From NCBI RefSeq assembly GCF_032062135.1, contig NC_092868.1:44272196-44336195 (forward strand): a stretch of DNA of 64,000 nucleotides, in the 5' to 3' direction. A program made the position numbers and the translations under genes. Positions 1 through 11,699 of this stretch are shown piece by piece. The DNA is from Pyxicephalus adspersus. Lineage: Eukaryota; Chordata; Amphibia; Anura; Pyxicephalidae. Under the pieces are notes generated by a model. That model had not been told where the DNA came from. It did not search any database and was given only the letters and a program-made list of their open reading frames with translations. Each line of letters starts with the position of its first letter. Within the stretch, counting starts at the first letter, position 1.

Positions 1-170
1 CTGCTTTTTATGCTGTTTTTACAGAGCCTGTTCCTGCTTCTGAACTTGTTCCTGGCTCTTGACTCCTGACTTGGCTTCACTTTTAAATCAATCATTGGCT
101 TTTGACCCCTGTCTTGGCTTTGAACCTCCTGCTTGAATGTAACTGAGGGTCTCAATCTGTTGCCTTTTAA
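1..170. repeat. TTCCTG/TTGACC-rich fragment
   Basis: Pyrimidine-biased text (CTTGTTCCTGGCTCTTGAC, GTCTTGGCTTTGAACC) of repeat-like character cut by the window edge; not classified. Confidence 0.25.
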
Positions 171-1197
171 CACTGTAGCATCTGCCCCCTTAGAGAATGT
201 CAAGAAAACCTGAGAGGTTGTTGTTCCTCAACCAACGTAGTGCCAATCAGGCATGCTGGCCTACATCAGCATTGGGAAGATTTTCCAACTGGTGGATTTG
301 ATCTTCTGCATAAAGCAGCATAGAAAAATTAATTCTCCAGCCCTGCCAGATAAGTGTAAATTTTAGAACTGAATGGACATAAATACACATAGTTTGGTAG
401 CACAGCTAGTATCAGCTTCAATACATATTTCTGTGTATTTAGCTATTTGCCTGAAGTTCAGGTTTAACATTGTACAAAAAAAACTACTACAGGAAGAGAC
501 AAATTTAATTGCTGTGCTGTGAAATATGCCAGTGATTTCACAAAGTTTAATGAATATTATTGGAAAATGTTTCCAAGTGGACAAGGTCCATTTTTAGCTA
601 GAATTTAACATTTTACTTTTTTACTGGTTTGGATTCCCTAGCCAAGCACCGTTGGTGTCTGTGGGGGACCTGATGAGCCTACAAGCATGCAGAGAATCCT
701 GTGGAGTTCATAAATCAGCCATATGGCTGAACTGTGGCCATATACTAAAGAAAAAGTAATAAAAAAGCATCCAGTACTATATTAAAGCACTATGGGGGAA
801 GATAGGGGATTTTTACAAAGTTACCTTTTAAATAGCCAAGTTTCTGCCTGGCCATTGGAAAACTTCCTGATCCAAAGATTTGTGGCAATCAAGTTTGGTA
901 ACTGCTGCACCAACTCATCCGCTGCTTTGTGGTTGTGGAAATATAATAAGGCACTGATTCAAATCTGGAGGCCAAGGAAAGACAATACACACATAATCTG
1001 TAGTATTTCACAGCACCACTTGCACAATAGAAACCAAGAACTAAGTGATTTCTCCACGACCTATTGTCAAAGCTGGGTCTGCTGCACTGCTGTATCCATT
1101 ATGAGGGACCTGTTTTTATTACTGATTTTAAATCATGAGAATACAACAGAAGAAGCCTAAACACAGGCTACCCAAGTATTCAAGACATATTGGACAT

Positions 1198-1275
1198 AAT
1201 TTATTAAAACTCTCCAAGACTGGAGAAAATGGACTATTGTGAGTAAACTTGGGTGATCCAGCAAACCTAAAATGT
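1198..1275. mobile_element. Palindromic MITE left-arm fragment
   Basis: AATTTATTAAAACTCTCCAA through GGGTGATCCAGCAAACCT follows the left arm of the family; nothing of the right arm remains. Confidence 0.6.
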
Positions 1276-1279
1276 GGCA

Positions 1280-3120
1280 AAAACAGGTCATCAGAGATTT
1301 TGTTATTATTACATCAACAGTAGCAATATAGAAATGTCCATGTTAAGGTTCTATAAATAATTCTATTTTAATTCTGGTGAAAAATATAGTTATGCAGCCA
1401 GCACAGAATCCTGCTATATGTAGAACACTGAATCCTATAATAATGCTGTATATATTTTATACCTTGTTTCAGAAAATTCTTTTCACTGCGATCCCCCAGA
1501 CAGGATGACATGCTGGCAGGTTGGTTGTCATGCTGAGCTCCTTACTACAAGACACAATGGGTGCTGGTCTGCTATTAGCGCACAGACAGATTACAGGATG
1601 AATGATTGAGTCAGGGGTCAGGATGACATTTCCCTGGTGCTTTTCAGTGGCAGACCTGAAAGTCTCAGTGATAATGTGTCCACAGACAGCGTGATCATTC
1701 TAGAGCATAACATTTCAAGCTGCCTGACACTCTGAGAGGCTTGCAGGTGTAATTTTCTTATGGGAGAAAAAAAAAAAACATATACGCTGAGCAGAAATTG
1801 GATTACATAGCCAGGCAAAAGCTTATGCAACAGCACAATCGTGTGAACATGTATATGCATTTTCAGCTAATAAAGAACAGACTGATCAAAGAAACATTCC
1901 AGGGAAAAACAAAATATACTGTTGGCATTGTATAACATTGATACTTTACTAAAATGTCCTAAAAACAGAATAGCAGTTTAATTTCAAAGAAAACTAGCAC
2001 AGCTCATGTAAAAAATGGAGAAGCTTTTGTTGCAATAGTCACCTTCAAGCCACCATGGCCCTAAAAGGAAATTGTTCTCTTCACCAAGATACTACTATGC
2101 CTCTAACTATATATATAGGCACTCAACCTATATAATAAGGCATAATAAACCTCATTACTTTACTGCTGCTCAGGCCAGGAAGAAGGTCTGCCCTCCACCA
2201 CTACTGATGAAGACAACAAAGGACACACAAAATCCCAGACCAAGACCATCAAAATTGCACAATTTTAAACTGACATGTTGTACCACAGGGTACTTTTTAG
2301 ATCTGTAGTTTCAACCCGCATGGCTACAAACACTATACACAAACACAATAGCAAACTGTACTACACTTTAACCAAATTTGCATGCAGCTGTGGTCACAGT
2401 GTACATCTTAAAGCAACAACCACAAGGCCAACAACAGCTTGTCAAGTGCCACAATCTGCTGCAGCTGCATGTACAAAATGCCATATTTCCAACCTTCATT
2501 TCAGAGGAAGGTCGGGATCACATTTGAGCCCACTGCAGCACAATGTGGGTCTGAAATGGCCCTAAGCTTCATTATATGTATTTATTATTTGCAGAAAACA
2601 AATTAATACATTGTAAAGCATTCTAAAAGCACTGTGGGATAAAAAGATCAGAGCATCACTGCTGGCTCACAGCTGGCTTTGTCTGACTGAAATGTCACAC
2701 TGAGCTGTCTGCTAAGGGATGAATCAGTAGGATGGGTCATTTAGCTCTGTGCATAAATTGCAGTATGTTTGGAAAACATTTTAAAGGAGACTAAAGCTCT
2801 AACCACAAGTGAAAAAATGCAAAATAATAATAGTAAATATTTCCTAATATTTTTTTATTGTATTGTTTATTATTGGCCATGTTTAAAGAAAGAAAACAGA
2901 TACAAGAAAGAACATTTTGAATCATAATTCGGATTAGGTAGAAAAAAAACATCAAAAAGGTATGTGAAAAGGCAATGAAAATTGATACAAAATGGATGCC
3001 CCAGCAGACATTATTAAGCCCTCATTTTAGAAAGCTACAATTATTTCTTTATAGATTTTCAATTCTGTCTCCTTACACATTTGATGTTTTAAATGCTGCT
3101 AATGAGAATCAGTGATTGTT
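1280..3120. other. No gene recognised
   Basis: AT-rich intergenic or intronic sequence. Short ORFs at 1618, 2072 and 2275 lack splice borders or domains. Confidence 0.6.
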
Positions 3121-3131
3121 AAAACCTAAAG

Positions 3132-3436
3132 CAGTGGTCTCCAACCTTTTCAGTCCTAAGGACCACTACATGCACAGTATTCAGACCCTGCATGATGGGG
3201 AGCCGTGTGTCAGAAATTTCCCCCATACTCACGTCATGATGCAAGAACCAGCCCGCCCACCGCCCAAAGCCTGAGATGGGAGAGTGGGCGGATTGTGTCC
3301 ATATGGGGGACATGGTCCATGGCTCTGGCTGGTGCACCCCTCAGCGGGGTTTTTCTGCCAACCCTGTTGAGGGGTGCACCGGCCAGTGCCGCGGACCACC
3401 AAAGTTTTTTTGCGGGCCACCAGTTGGCGACCACTG
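3132..3436. mobile_element. Nonautonomous hAT element, copy 1
   Basis: The ends are inverted repeats: CAGTGGTCTCCAAC at the left and the reverse complement of CAGTGGTCGCCAAC at the right. Flanking 8-mers ACCTAAAG (3124-3131) and ACTTAAAG (3437-3444) match at 7 of 8 positions, the target-site duplication size of hAT transposons. The GC-rich body has no transposase. It is related to 28794-29136 along its length, including GATGGGAGAGTGGG and GGACATGGTC. Confidence 0.85.
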
Positions 3437-3767
3437 ACTTAAAGGGTGCTTTTAGTGGTAATATTAGTACAGAAATTCTTGCTGACTGTGATAATGAAAA
3501 GGTAAGTATGGGCCAAATCAAGGTTAGGATCTGGCTACGATTAGGGGTTGGAAATAAGGTGTAGAGTTTACACTCATTTTGGGTTTGGCTTTTAAGCTAC
3601 ATTTTTAATAAAGATTACATAATAAAGCAGACTTTTCATGAAAATAGAAGAGATGCTCTATTAGAAGTCCCCACCATTTTTAAGGTTATGTTAAGGTTTA
3701 GTCACAGGTGAGAAGCATAAGGGTTAATTTTAACGGGTTAGAACTCAACTGTTATGAGTGGCCTAAA

Positions 3768-4297
3768 GTGGAACTAAAACAAAAAAAATTACACTTACCT
3801 TTAATCCTGCAGGTCCCTCGATGGTGCTGGTCCTTCCAACAATTTGGTCCCGCGTCATCCTGGAATTCCTCTTTCTCCCAGCGCTGAGGAAGCACCGGGC
3901 GCTGCCATCTTCATTCTTCACTTCCATCTTCTTCCTCCATCTTCTTGGCATGTCACCTCATCTCGCACTGCACATGCACATGTGCTAGATCGGGTGATGT
4001 AGCGCGCTGTAAAGGTGAAAAAAAAGAGGGCCGATCTCACTGTACTTGCATGAGATCGGCATCACTTTCCTTTAACAGAAAAAATGCCCCTCCCGGAATG
4101 CATATTGTAGGTATCCAAGGAGGCTCTCTGTGAGGCGATCAAGACAGAAAGGGGAGGTGCTGCACTCTTTTTCTTTTTTTAAAAAAAAAGGTTGTTGCAC
4201 GTATAAAAATAAAAAATGAATACAATTTCTCCTTTACATTTAAGTGTTGTCTACCCTTTTATGTAAAAAGAAAACGTTGAGCTTAGGTATGCTTTAA
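3768..4297. repeat. Dispersed ~500-bp repeat, copy 1
   Basis: Shares ordered blocks with 13084-13555: ACTTACCTTTA, GGTCCCGC, GGGCGCTGCCATCTTC, ATCGGGTGAT, a block with the 10-bp palindromic pair GCCGATCTCA/TGAGATCGGC, and a CCTCC...GGAGG segment. The ACTTACCT boundary mimics a splice donor on the minus strand. No transposase or clear ends. Confidence 0.65.
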
Positions 4298-4311
4298 GTA
4301 TAAGGGATTCA

Positions 4312-4485
4312 TTTGGAGCAACCTTTTTCAACATTTTTATCACAAGGGAACCCTTGCAATAACTTTACAGTCTTAGGGAACCTTTGGGACAATTGTCACC
4401 CTTACAGATACCCTGGGCTTAGAAGCATAAAAACTGCTCAAGGAACCCTGTCAACTATTGGGAGAATTCTGGGGATCCACAGACT
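4312..4485. mobile_element. Diverged fragment of the CAGTGTTTCTC hAT family
   Basis: Words such as GGGAACCCTTGCAATAACTTT, CACCCTTACAGATA and GCTCAAGGAACCC occur in the same order as in the copies at 27648 and 31710. Ends are not preserved. Confidence 0.45.
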
Positions 4486-5179
4486 TCTCATTTGAGAGGT
4501 TAAGTTAAACAGTATTGTCAGTTTGAAAAAGTATAGCATGTTGGTACCAAGAGGAGCGTACATTGCCCTTCATGTGTTTGAATATTAGGCTCTTCTTATC
4601 TTCATTGTAGTTTTACCTTATTGATTTTTCTGTTGGCCAATGATGCAATCCATATCTGTCAGGGGTAAATACATTGCCAGGAGATGCCAAAGCTTTCCCT
4701 GAAGAAAAAGTCTTAATAAACAGATATAGTAGTTTGACTACATTCCTTGGTCCCTTTTGCCCAAAAGCATTCTTTAATTTTAAAAGCCAACTCATACAAG
4801 ACAGTATTAAAGATAAAGATTGGAAAAACATGGAATGGTTTTCATTAAACCTAATTAAAAAAACTTTTTTTTTTAAAGTAAATTCAGCACCATGAAACCC
4901 CCTGAGCCAAAATTTTGCCTGTTCTAGTGCCCTGATTGTTCTCTGAACCCTGACTTTTTTCCCTTTTGTGGCAGATTGAATAATAATGTTGTGCCAGATG
5001 AAATAATGAAATAATCTGTTCCACTATATAAATTTAAATATTTATATATATATATTACCGATAATAATTTATTAGCATATAACATTTATAACATCATTTC
5101 TCTAGACAAAGCAATGTGTGCAAAATACGTAGAGGCACTATGTGTCATGCAGAGATAGACAGGACCACTAGGGAGCGCT

Positions 5180-5875
5180 ACAGCTTGCGCATAGGTGGTG
5201 TGAGCCCTGAAAGGGGTCAGGGTGCAGAGTCTAAGCAGTAACCAGGTCTTTCCCCGAGTCTCTGATGGTGAGGATGTTGCGCCGCTGGGTACTGCCAGGT
5301 TGGGGTCCTTGGGCACACCGAAGTGGGCAAAACATGGTACCAAATCACAAAGCAGAAGGATAGTCGAGGAAGGCCAGGGTCGAGGCAGGCAGCAAGCAAG
5401 AGAGGATGCCAGGGATACAGGAGACAGACACCAGTGACACAGGGGCCACTACGGGCACAGGGAACACAGGAGACACTGGAAGTAACAGGAGGCACAGGTG
5501 ACATATGAATATCCACAGACAGACAGGAACACTGGAACAGAAAAAGGGAAGTTGGCTGGGAACCAACAGACTGGACAACGAGGGGCTAACGCAGGAGATG
5601 GAAAGAGGAAGCACTGAATCAGGCACCAGGTGAACAGGAACTAGCTCAACAGAACCAGGGGCTCAGCACAATGGAGACACGTTGCACGAACACTACGTGC
5701 AGCGTGTGAACTGGCAGAGCTGGTCAAGAGGCTATTTTCTGATTGGCCAGCGGATTGGGAGGAATTGATAAAGCTTGGAAACAGAGGCACGGCCAGCGTC
5801 TTAACTGCCCGCATGCGCAGGAGAGAGGCGTCTACGCTTCAGTGAGGAAGAGGTAAGTGTGACACCATGATGGTT
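5180..5875. repeat. GC-rich unclassified repeat, possibly LTR-derived
   Basis: An abrupt island of CAGG/GACA-rich sequence with many CpGs, ending AGGTAAGTGTGACA. It carries several overlapping ORFs in both strands without a conserved protein. The low-complexity, purine-rich text and TGTCACA border (minus strand) suggest a retroelement terminus, but no paired LTR is present. Confidence 0.35.
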
Positions 5876-5879
5876 AATG

Positions 5880-7320
5880 TAATGTATTTTTACATGTTAC
5901 AATTAAAAAAAGTTTGATAAATGTTTTTATCGTTTGTACCTAAAATCTTCCCAGAATGGTTTCTTTGTATACAAGTCTGTAATTGAATAGGTATGTGGTA
6001 CAAAAAAAAAAGTACCTACACTATTTCTTTTATGCACAATTTTTTAAAACGCTTAATAACTGAAAAGTTTAAAGACAAAAAAGTAAATGTAGGTCAGGAC
6101 AGAAAGTCACAAAATTCCAAATAGAGTTTAAATTTAACCACAGAACATTGTCCTAAATACCAGCATGCTGCTTATATTAGTGACAATGCAGCAGTGGTAA
6201 AGATTTTTTAGAAATCAGAAAGTCTGACAGCACAGCAATCAGAAATCCTAACAATTCAAGCACCATTTCACTTTTTTTTAATCAAATTTGTTATTGTAAA
6301 AAAAACAATAAAAATTGTAAATATCAATCTTTAGTTGTGTTGTGTTGTTATGCCTGCAGAGGCTCTTGAAATATTTTCTATGCCCATTAACAAATTTTTC
6401 AATTTTAATGTTTTTTTTCAGAGGATAGCTGTAGCAGTAAGAATAAGTGTCATGTTTTAGGCGAAAATGATTTAGCTAGAGTGAAAACTGTCAATATCTT
6501 CCTACCAGGGAAATTTGGTGTTAAAAAATCCCTTTAAGTCTTCATTTATTTCATGTTTTTTTGGGGGACATATATAAGGTAGTTTAATTGATCATGTCCA
6601 TCATCACATGTCAATATTTTTTTATGACTATTTTTACTTTTTTGCTCTTTCTCCTTTCATTCTGTGAAAATACCATCAAATAATAAGTCCTATAAAAGCT
6701 ATTTCTTTGGCACAACTGGTTCTAAATAAATGAAAGCAGGTTCCGTAAACCTCACTGACCATGCGCATATCCCGGAGCCCTTCAAACGCTCTACCTGGTA
6801 TATTGTCAACATAACCACAAGGGTAGATATTATTATTTAATATTTATTGTGTATGTTGACAGACATTTGGTACTATCCTGCATGATGGTATTTGTTTCGG
6901 TTTCAACTTGTTTCCCTTTTGATACCCATAATTTTCACACAGACAAAATTCTATGGCAGCAGAAAAATATGACTACATTATGGACGATCTTAGACAAAGA
7001 TACATCTTAGACATCGATAGAATAAAATGGAGAAAAATGCCTCAGAAAATTATATCAAGACTTTTAGATATTTGTGCAAAATCTATTACAGTTTCTATTA
7101 TTTCTAATAACATTTCTTTTCCAATTGATTAGGAACAACACAAACGGTTGTGTTTTGGCAATAAAGACAAAACTCCTGCTTTGTTAGAAAGTGTATTACA
7201 TGTAGAATTTCCAAGGTATTAATTTTTTTTTAATTTATTAGAACTGATTTTCTAGCCTTAAACGTTTAAAAGTGCCAAAAATATATGATTTTTCTCCTTG
7301 CAGCCATGGCAGCAGTACAC
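5880..7320. other. No gene recognised
   Basis: AT-rich unique sequence, no long ORF, no repeat I could classify. Confidence 0.6.
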
Positions 7321-7324
7321 ATTG

Positions 7325-7330
7325 TTTATT
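7325..7330 (-). promoter_or_regulatory. Candidate polyadenylation signal AATAAA
   Basis: AATAAA is read on the minus strand about 30 bases after the stop codon of the candidate terminal exon. The motif is common in AT-rich DNA, so it supports the exon only by position. Confidence 0.25.
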
Positions 7331-7359
7331 CTAAAGTGTACATCCGGACAATTTGTTTT

Positions 7360-7451
7360 TTATAGCTTTGTATAGGGTAGGGAAAAAATAGAACGTCTAT
7401 CAAGGAAGTTTATGCTAAATGCATCAATCCAGGGAGATTTCCCTTCAGTTG
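7360..7451 (-). CDS. Possible 3'-terminal exon of the minus-strand gene
   Basis: On the minus strand a long pyrimidine-rich tract ending TTTTCATAACAG is followed by 2 bases and an open frame with TEGKSPWIDAFSINFLDRR, ending in SLPYTKL and TAA at 7362-7360. An AATAAA signal lies about 30 bases further on. This is the layout of a last exon. The problem is phase: exon D leaves two bases and this acceptor needs one. An unseen exon between them, or the weaker internal acceptor before ACGTTC (which is in phase), would be needed. It may instead be a chance ORF. Confidence 0.3.
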
Positions 7452-8375
7452 CTGTTATGAAAATAAAACATGAAATGACAAGAAGAAATTCATCCCCAAA
7501 ACAGATCCCCCCATCAATGGACTTTTCTGCAGAAATTCCTTTGATGACATTTCTAAATCTTGGATTTCCCATCACTTTTTGTCTTAGAGAATGTTTTTAA
7601 AAATGTTTCTCCTTATGCAACAAAAACTGGACATCATTTGAAGTCTGTTAAATCCCTGCAGTGATAATTTTGCAGAACACAAAAAACAAGCAAAAAAAAA
7701 ATGTGTGCAGAAAGGCAATGGATAAATGATAAGTAAAAAAGAAAATATATTTGATTTTAAATTATTAGTCTTAATAGGTAACGCTGCTTTTCTGGGTGCT
7801 TTGATTTTGTAAGGATGGTCAGGGAGAACACCAAATCTATAAATTCTTTTATGAACATATTCCATTGTACCAGGACATGCTTTTACAAGGTAGTACAGTG
7901 GATGTTACTGCGTACCTATTTTGACCTAGCCACAGAACACTTTGCTTGAGGCAATGAGCAGAATATGAATAATTATCATCGGGCGCAATGAATACCCCAA
8001 CTCGTACAAACCTAATGCCATAATAAACTTTTGGTTTTTTTTTTTACAAAAATGCATCTCCTGCTATGTCCTGTAATATAAAAAAAAACAGAAACATGAA
8101 TCGGTTTTTTTAGGTCTCATGAAATATCATTAATTCATCATGTTTCTTATTATTGTAATATCAAATGAGCCAGTTTGAAATTCACCCTTGTCATGCCAGG
8201 AGGGGTTCCCAAGAAGGTAGTAGAGGGGAGATCTGATTAGTTCTTGGAAGGACACGCTGTTATTTCCCAGAATAGAAGTCTCAGTGAGGAGTCTGTCTTG
8301 CTTGAGGGAAAGTAAGAACAGCATAAGAGGGGAAGTATACCCAGCTGAGTGACAGAAATACTGATTCGCACCTAC

Positions 8376-8458
8376 CTGCTGTCTTCAATCTTTTCTTGTG
8401 AGACTGTCATTTTCTCAGTTTTTTCTGCAGATAGTTTTCCACTTGCTTTCTTCCTGCT
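8376..8458 (-). CDS. Internal coding exon D of the same minus-strand gene
   Basis: The 83-bp exon has an excellent acceptor (TTTTCAACTGCAG) and a good donor (CAG|GTAGGT). Starting in phase 0, as exon C requires, it is open for 27 codons and leaves two bases, AG. The peptide is rich in Lys and Ser: SRKKASGKLSAEKTEKM followed by TVSQEKIEDS, suggesting a charged, probably disordered tail. Intron C-D is about 7.7 kb. The following exon must begin with one base of a codon. The best downstream candidate (7360-7451) does not meet this without another exon or another acceptor. Confidence 0.7.
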
Positions 8459-8627
8459 CTGCAGTTGAAAATATTAAACATATTATAAGGGTGTAAGTAT
8501 ATATGCGTAAAGCATCTACTAGAAAGCACATGTGAACAAAGTGAGAAATGCCATTATTCATGATGTATAGTTAGTGTTATTTAGGTATTTTTATGAAAAC
8601 TGTTTGTCTATCTATCCTACCATCTAT

Positions 8628-8797
8628 GGCCCTGACTTATTAAAGCTCTCCACAGCTGGAGAGGATACACTTTCATCCATGAATCTGGGTGATCCAGCAA
8701 ACCTGGAATGGATCTGGTCCAGGATTAAAAAACATTTGCTAACATTGGCTAACAAATAGCAAAGGACTTTTAAGAAATCCATTCCAGGTTTGCTGGA
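8628..8797. mobile_element. Palindromic MITE copy, right arm truncated
   Basis: GACTTATTAAAGCTCTCCAC starts the left arm. The right arm (CCATTCCAGGTTTGCTGGA) stops before its outer half. Confidence 0.75.
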
Positions 8798-8886
8798 TAT
8801 TTATATATTTTATTTATCCTTGTCTAAAAAAATAAATCTATTTATCTATCCTGATTGATTTTACAAGTATTTTTAGGAGGGGGTGA

Positions 8887-8944
<58 letters not shown>
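8887..8944. repeat. (TATC)n microsatellite
   Basis: Fourteen uninterrupted TATC units; scattered imperfect TATC words continue to about 9020. Confidence 0.97.
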
Positions 8945-8945
<1 letters not shown>

Positions 8946-9735
8946 ATCCAAGTATGTTTGTCATCTAATGATAAAAACTATCTATCTATGCATAACTATG
9001 ATCTCTGGCTATCTCTACATATTCATATCAATGCCATCTGCTGTAATATACCATTTTAAAAATAGCTAAACATTAAATAAAAAAAGGAAAATATCTTGGC
9101 GCATTTTCACCTAAACCAGATAATCGTGAGGTTAACATTTTTAATAATAAATTACTAGTATTTAAACTTTAAAATGAAATGGGATTTATGGTTTAAATTA
9201 AAAGTACATTCTCATACTCGTTTTCAACTTTTTGTATAAACATTCACTTTTCTTTTTTAGTTTACATACCCTATGCTGGGGAAGAATCTTTTTTGCTTTG
9301 ATTTTCATGTTCTTTAAATGGATTTATTATGAACATTTAGACACAGGTATACTAAATATTTCTTGTTATGATATTAGCCTTTCTTCACAGCTACTGACAA
9401 AAACATGAGATTGCAGATAAGGAATATTTCATTCTGGTAACACTCGGGAACGCATTTTTTGTTGAATTAGATCTTACACTTTTTTTTTACTAATTTTTGG
9501 GTAGTGAATCCAGAAACGACCACAGTTTTTTGCTATCGCATCCAGTTTTTACGATACAGGGTGCCCTCCATTTTTGTCAAAAAACATACAAATGTTACAT
9601 ACAATGAAAAAATAATGAAATAAAAACTTGAATGTAGGGTTTATTTAAATTTCTCTTGTTCATACAAAGGATTTATTGTTACTCTATGACATTTTTTTTT
9701 ACAGTAAAAAATTTGCAAATTAATAGGGTAAACAG

Positions 9736-11400
9736 TTAAGGTAAAAATTTACGCTTATAGCTTTTCCTGGAGTGTTCAGTGTTAGGACAATTCCGCTGGA
9801 TGCTCCAACAATAGTCAGCCATCATATGTACATCCCATCTACCCTGATACCGTCCTTCCATGACCTTCAATTCTTGGTGGAAACATTCACCTTGCTCATC
9901 ACTGACTGCACCAAGGTTTTCCGGGAAGTTAGAAAGATGGCTATGTGGAAAATGCGCCTTCATGCTCATGTTGCAACCAAGCATTTTGTAGCTCTCCAAG
10001 ACTTTTTGGACAATTTCTTTGTAATTATTTGCTTGTGTGTTTCCAAGAAAGTCCTTGACAATGGCTTTGAATGATAACCAAGCATTCTTTTCGACATTGT
10101 CCTGATGAAATGTTCATCTCTGATGAGCTGCTGAATCTGTGGACCATCAAACACACCAGCCTTTATTTTTTCAAATGACAGGCTAGGAAATGCCAAAATT
10201 AGGTACTTAAACAGTCTCCTTCAGTTGGCAAAGCGTTAACGAACTGCTTCATCAGACCCAGTTTCATGTACAGAGGCGGCAATATAATATTCTTGTTATC
10301 AACAAATGGCTTATGTAGAATGTTTGGATCACCTGGTTTTATGGCAAGTCTTGGAGGCCAATTCCTTTCTAGCCATTACCTCTATCGAGCTTTGTTTTCC
10401 CACATGCACAGATAACTGGGATACTTGGTGTATCCGCGTTGCTGACTAAGAAGGAATCATACCATTTTAAGGTCAACACAGATGACCCAATTGTGTTGGT
10501 GATATTGCAACAACTCAATGACTCTCTTTATGTCTGCATTATCTTCACAAAGAGAAACTGAATGGCCAATTGGGACTGACCCAAATATATTGCTATTGAA
10601 AAGTAGGGCACACTTTAAGCTCTGCTTTCAGCTATCGATAAATAGTCGCCATTAAGCTGAGTTACAGATTGGAATTCCCAATTCCTCCATTAAACCAGGT
10701 GTGTTATGGCAATACAGAAAGCCACCGTCATTTCTAAAGTACTGCAGAAATGCAATTTCCCTGGTTCAAAAGTACGATACCTTTGTTCTTTTTTCAAGTA
10801 AGTTTTTCTCACGCAGTCTTGATGCTAGGAGTTCTGAAGCCTTCTTCGATTGTCCCAAATCATGTGCCAAATCACTTACATCATGCTGATCAAATCCCTT
10901 ACGAACAGAGTCCTCTTCAAACTCTTCATCATTGTTGTCACCTAGTTCATCACCATAATCATGTTCTTCAAGAAAGGATAGTGTAACAAAAACAGGCACT
11001 GGGATTTCATCTGAATGAGCCACTGGGCGTATAACTGATGGTAGACTAGGATAATCTATGTTACAGTTATTTTTCTTGTTATATCCTGAAGTTTTCATTA
11101 TACAAAAGTAAGTCACTGAAATGATCTTCTGGCTCTCGCCAAACCATAGGTATACCAAATGGCATCTTATCATGTGTTCCCACATTTCCACATCCGTAAA
11201 CCCTCAACACAATGTTTGCACACCTTATGAGGGGCCCAAGACTTATCTTGATCACCAAGTTTAATTTTGAAATATCCCAAATAGGCTTGCTCTACCAATG
11301 TGCTGATGTTCGCCCTTTGACTGAGAATGGTGAAACTGCCATAGATATAACAAAATGAATCAGGGTTGTTTAGGCACTTACAACGAGAGCAGCAGAGCCA
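9736..11400 (-). pseudogene. Decayed gene of a multi-copy animal protein family, probably from a mobile element
   Basis: Reading the minus strand from about 11400 to the TAA just after 9740 gives a nearly collinear protein of about 550 codons, broken by stops and frameshifts. In order: a Cys-rich N-terminus (CKCLNNPDSFCYICGSF, then GDQDKSWAPHKVC and a further Cys), which looks zinc-binding. Then an acidic linker and a longest intact piece at 11191-10766 ending ASELLASRLREKNLLEK. Next RLFIDS near 10650, a block with GSVPIGHSVSLCED, then VICVDLKMV near 10480, CMWENKAR, and LPPLYMKLGLMKQF near 10260. Last are AGVFDGPQIQQLIRD (10196-9966) and GCNMSMKAHFPHSHL with DEQGECFHQ (9999-9736). I recall this motif series from uncharacterised, high-copy proteins of arthropods, cnidarians and fish, but I cannot name the family. 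The two conserved Asp positions could belong to an RNase H-like fold; that is inference. Visible lesions include TGA after FIDS and a stop after DLKMV. No terminal repeats were found. Confidence 0.7.
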
Positions 11401-11679
11401 GACATGATCTGAAAGAAAGGAAGTATGTGTGTAAGTAGAAAAATAAATTTTGCTTATTCACTACGTAGAGCAACGCACAACCTCTGACCACACTGTCTTG
11501 CATGTAAATGAATAGCTTATACAAATCCATGCTGTAGTAATCGCATTAGTATAAGCAGTAGAGAAAAAACCTGACGTGATAGAAAAAAAACTAACTGCAC
11601 TTTCAGAGTGAGCATACCAAAAAATGTTCCCCAGTGTACTATAGGTGTGAAAGAGGAATTTAAAAGTGGATCCACATCG

Positions 11680-11694
11680 CCCCCCCCCCCCCCC
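11680..11694. repeat. C homopolymer (15)
   Basis: Fifteen C followed by A-rich sequence; length likely polymorphic. Confidence 0.9.
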
Positions 11695-11699
11695 GAAAA

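Noticed and set aside
792..1160. 122-codon plus-strand ORF
   Set aside because: No recognisable domain, no splice borders and AT-rich random-looking composition.
3453..3493. Short plus-strand exon ending AAAAG|GTAAGT
   Set aside because: The open frame is only about 15 codons, it abuts a hAT element and no phase partner is known.
3119..3564. Several overlapping ORFs on both strands
   Set aside because: They are shadows of the GC-rich hAT element.
8180..8300. Minus-strand exon candidate after TTTCCCTCAAG
   Set aside because: In the phase required by exon D it reaches a stop after about 20 codons, and the intron would be only about 75 bases.
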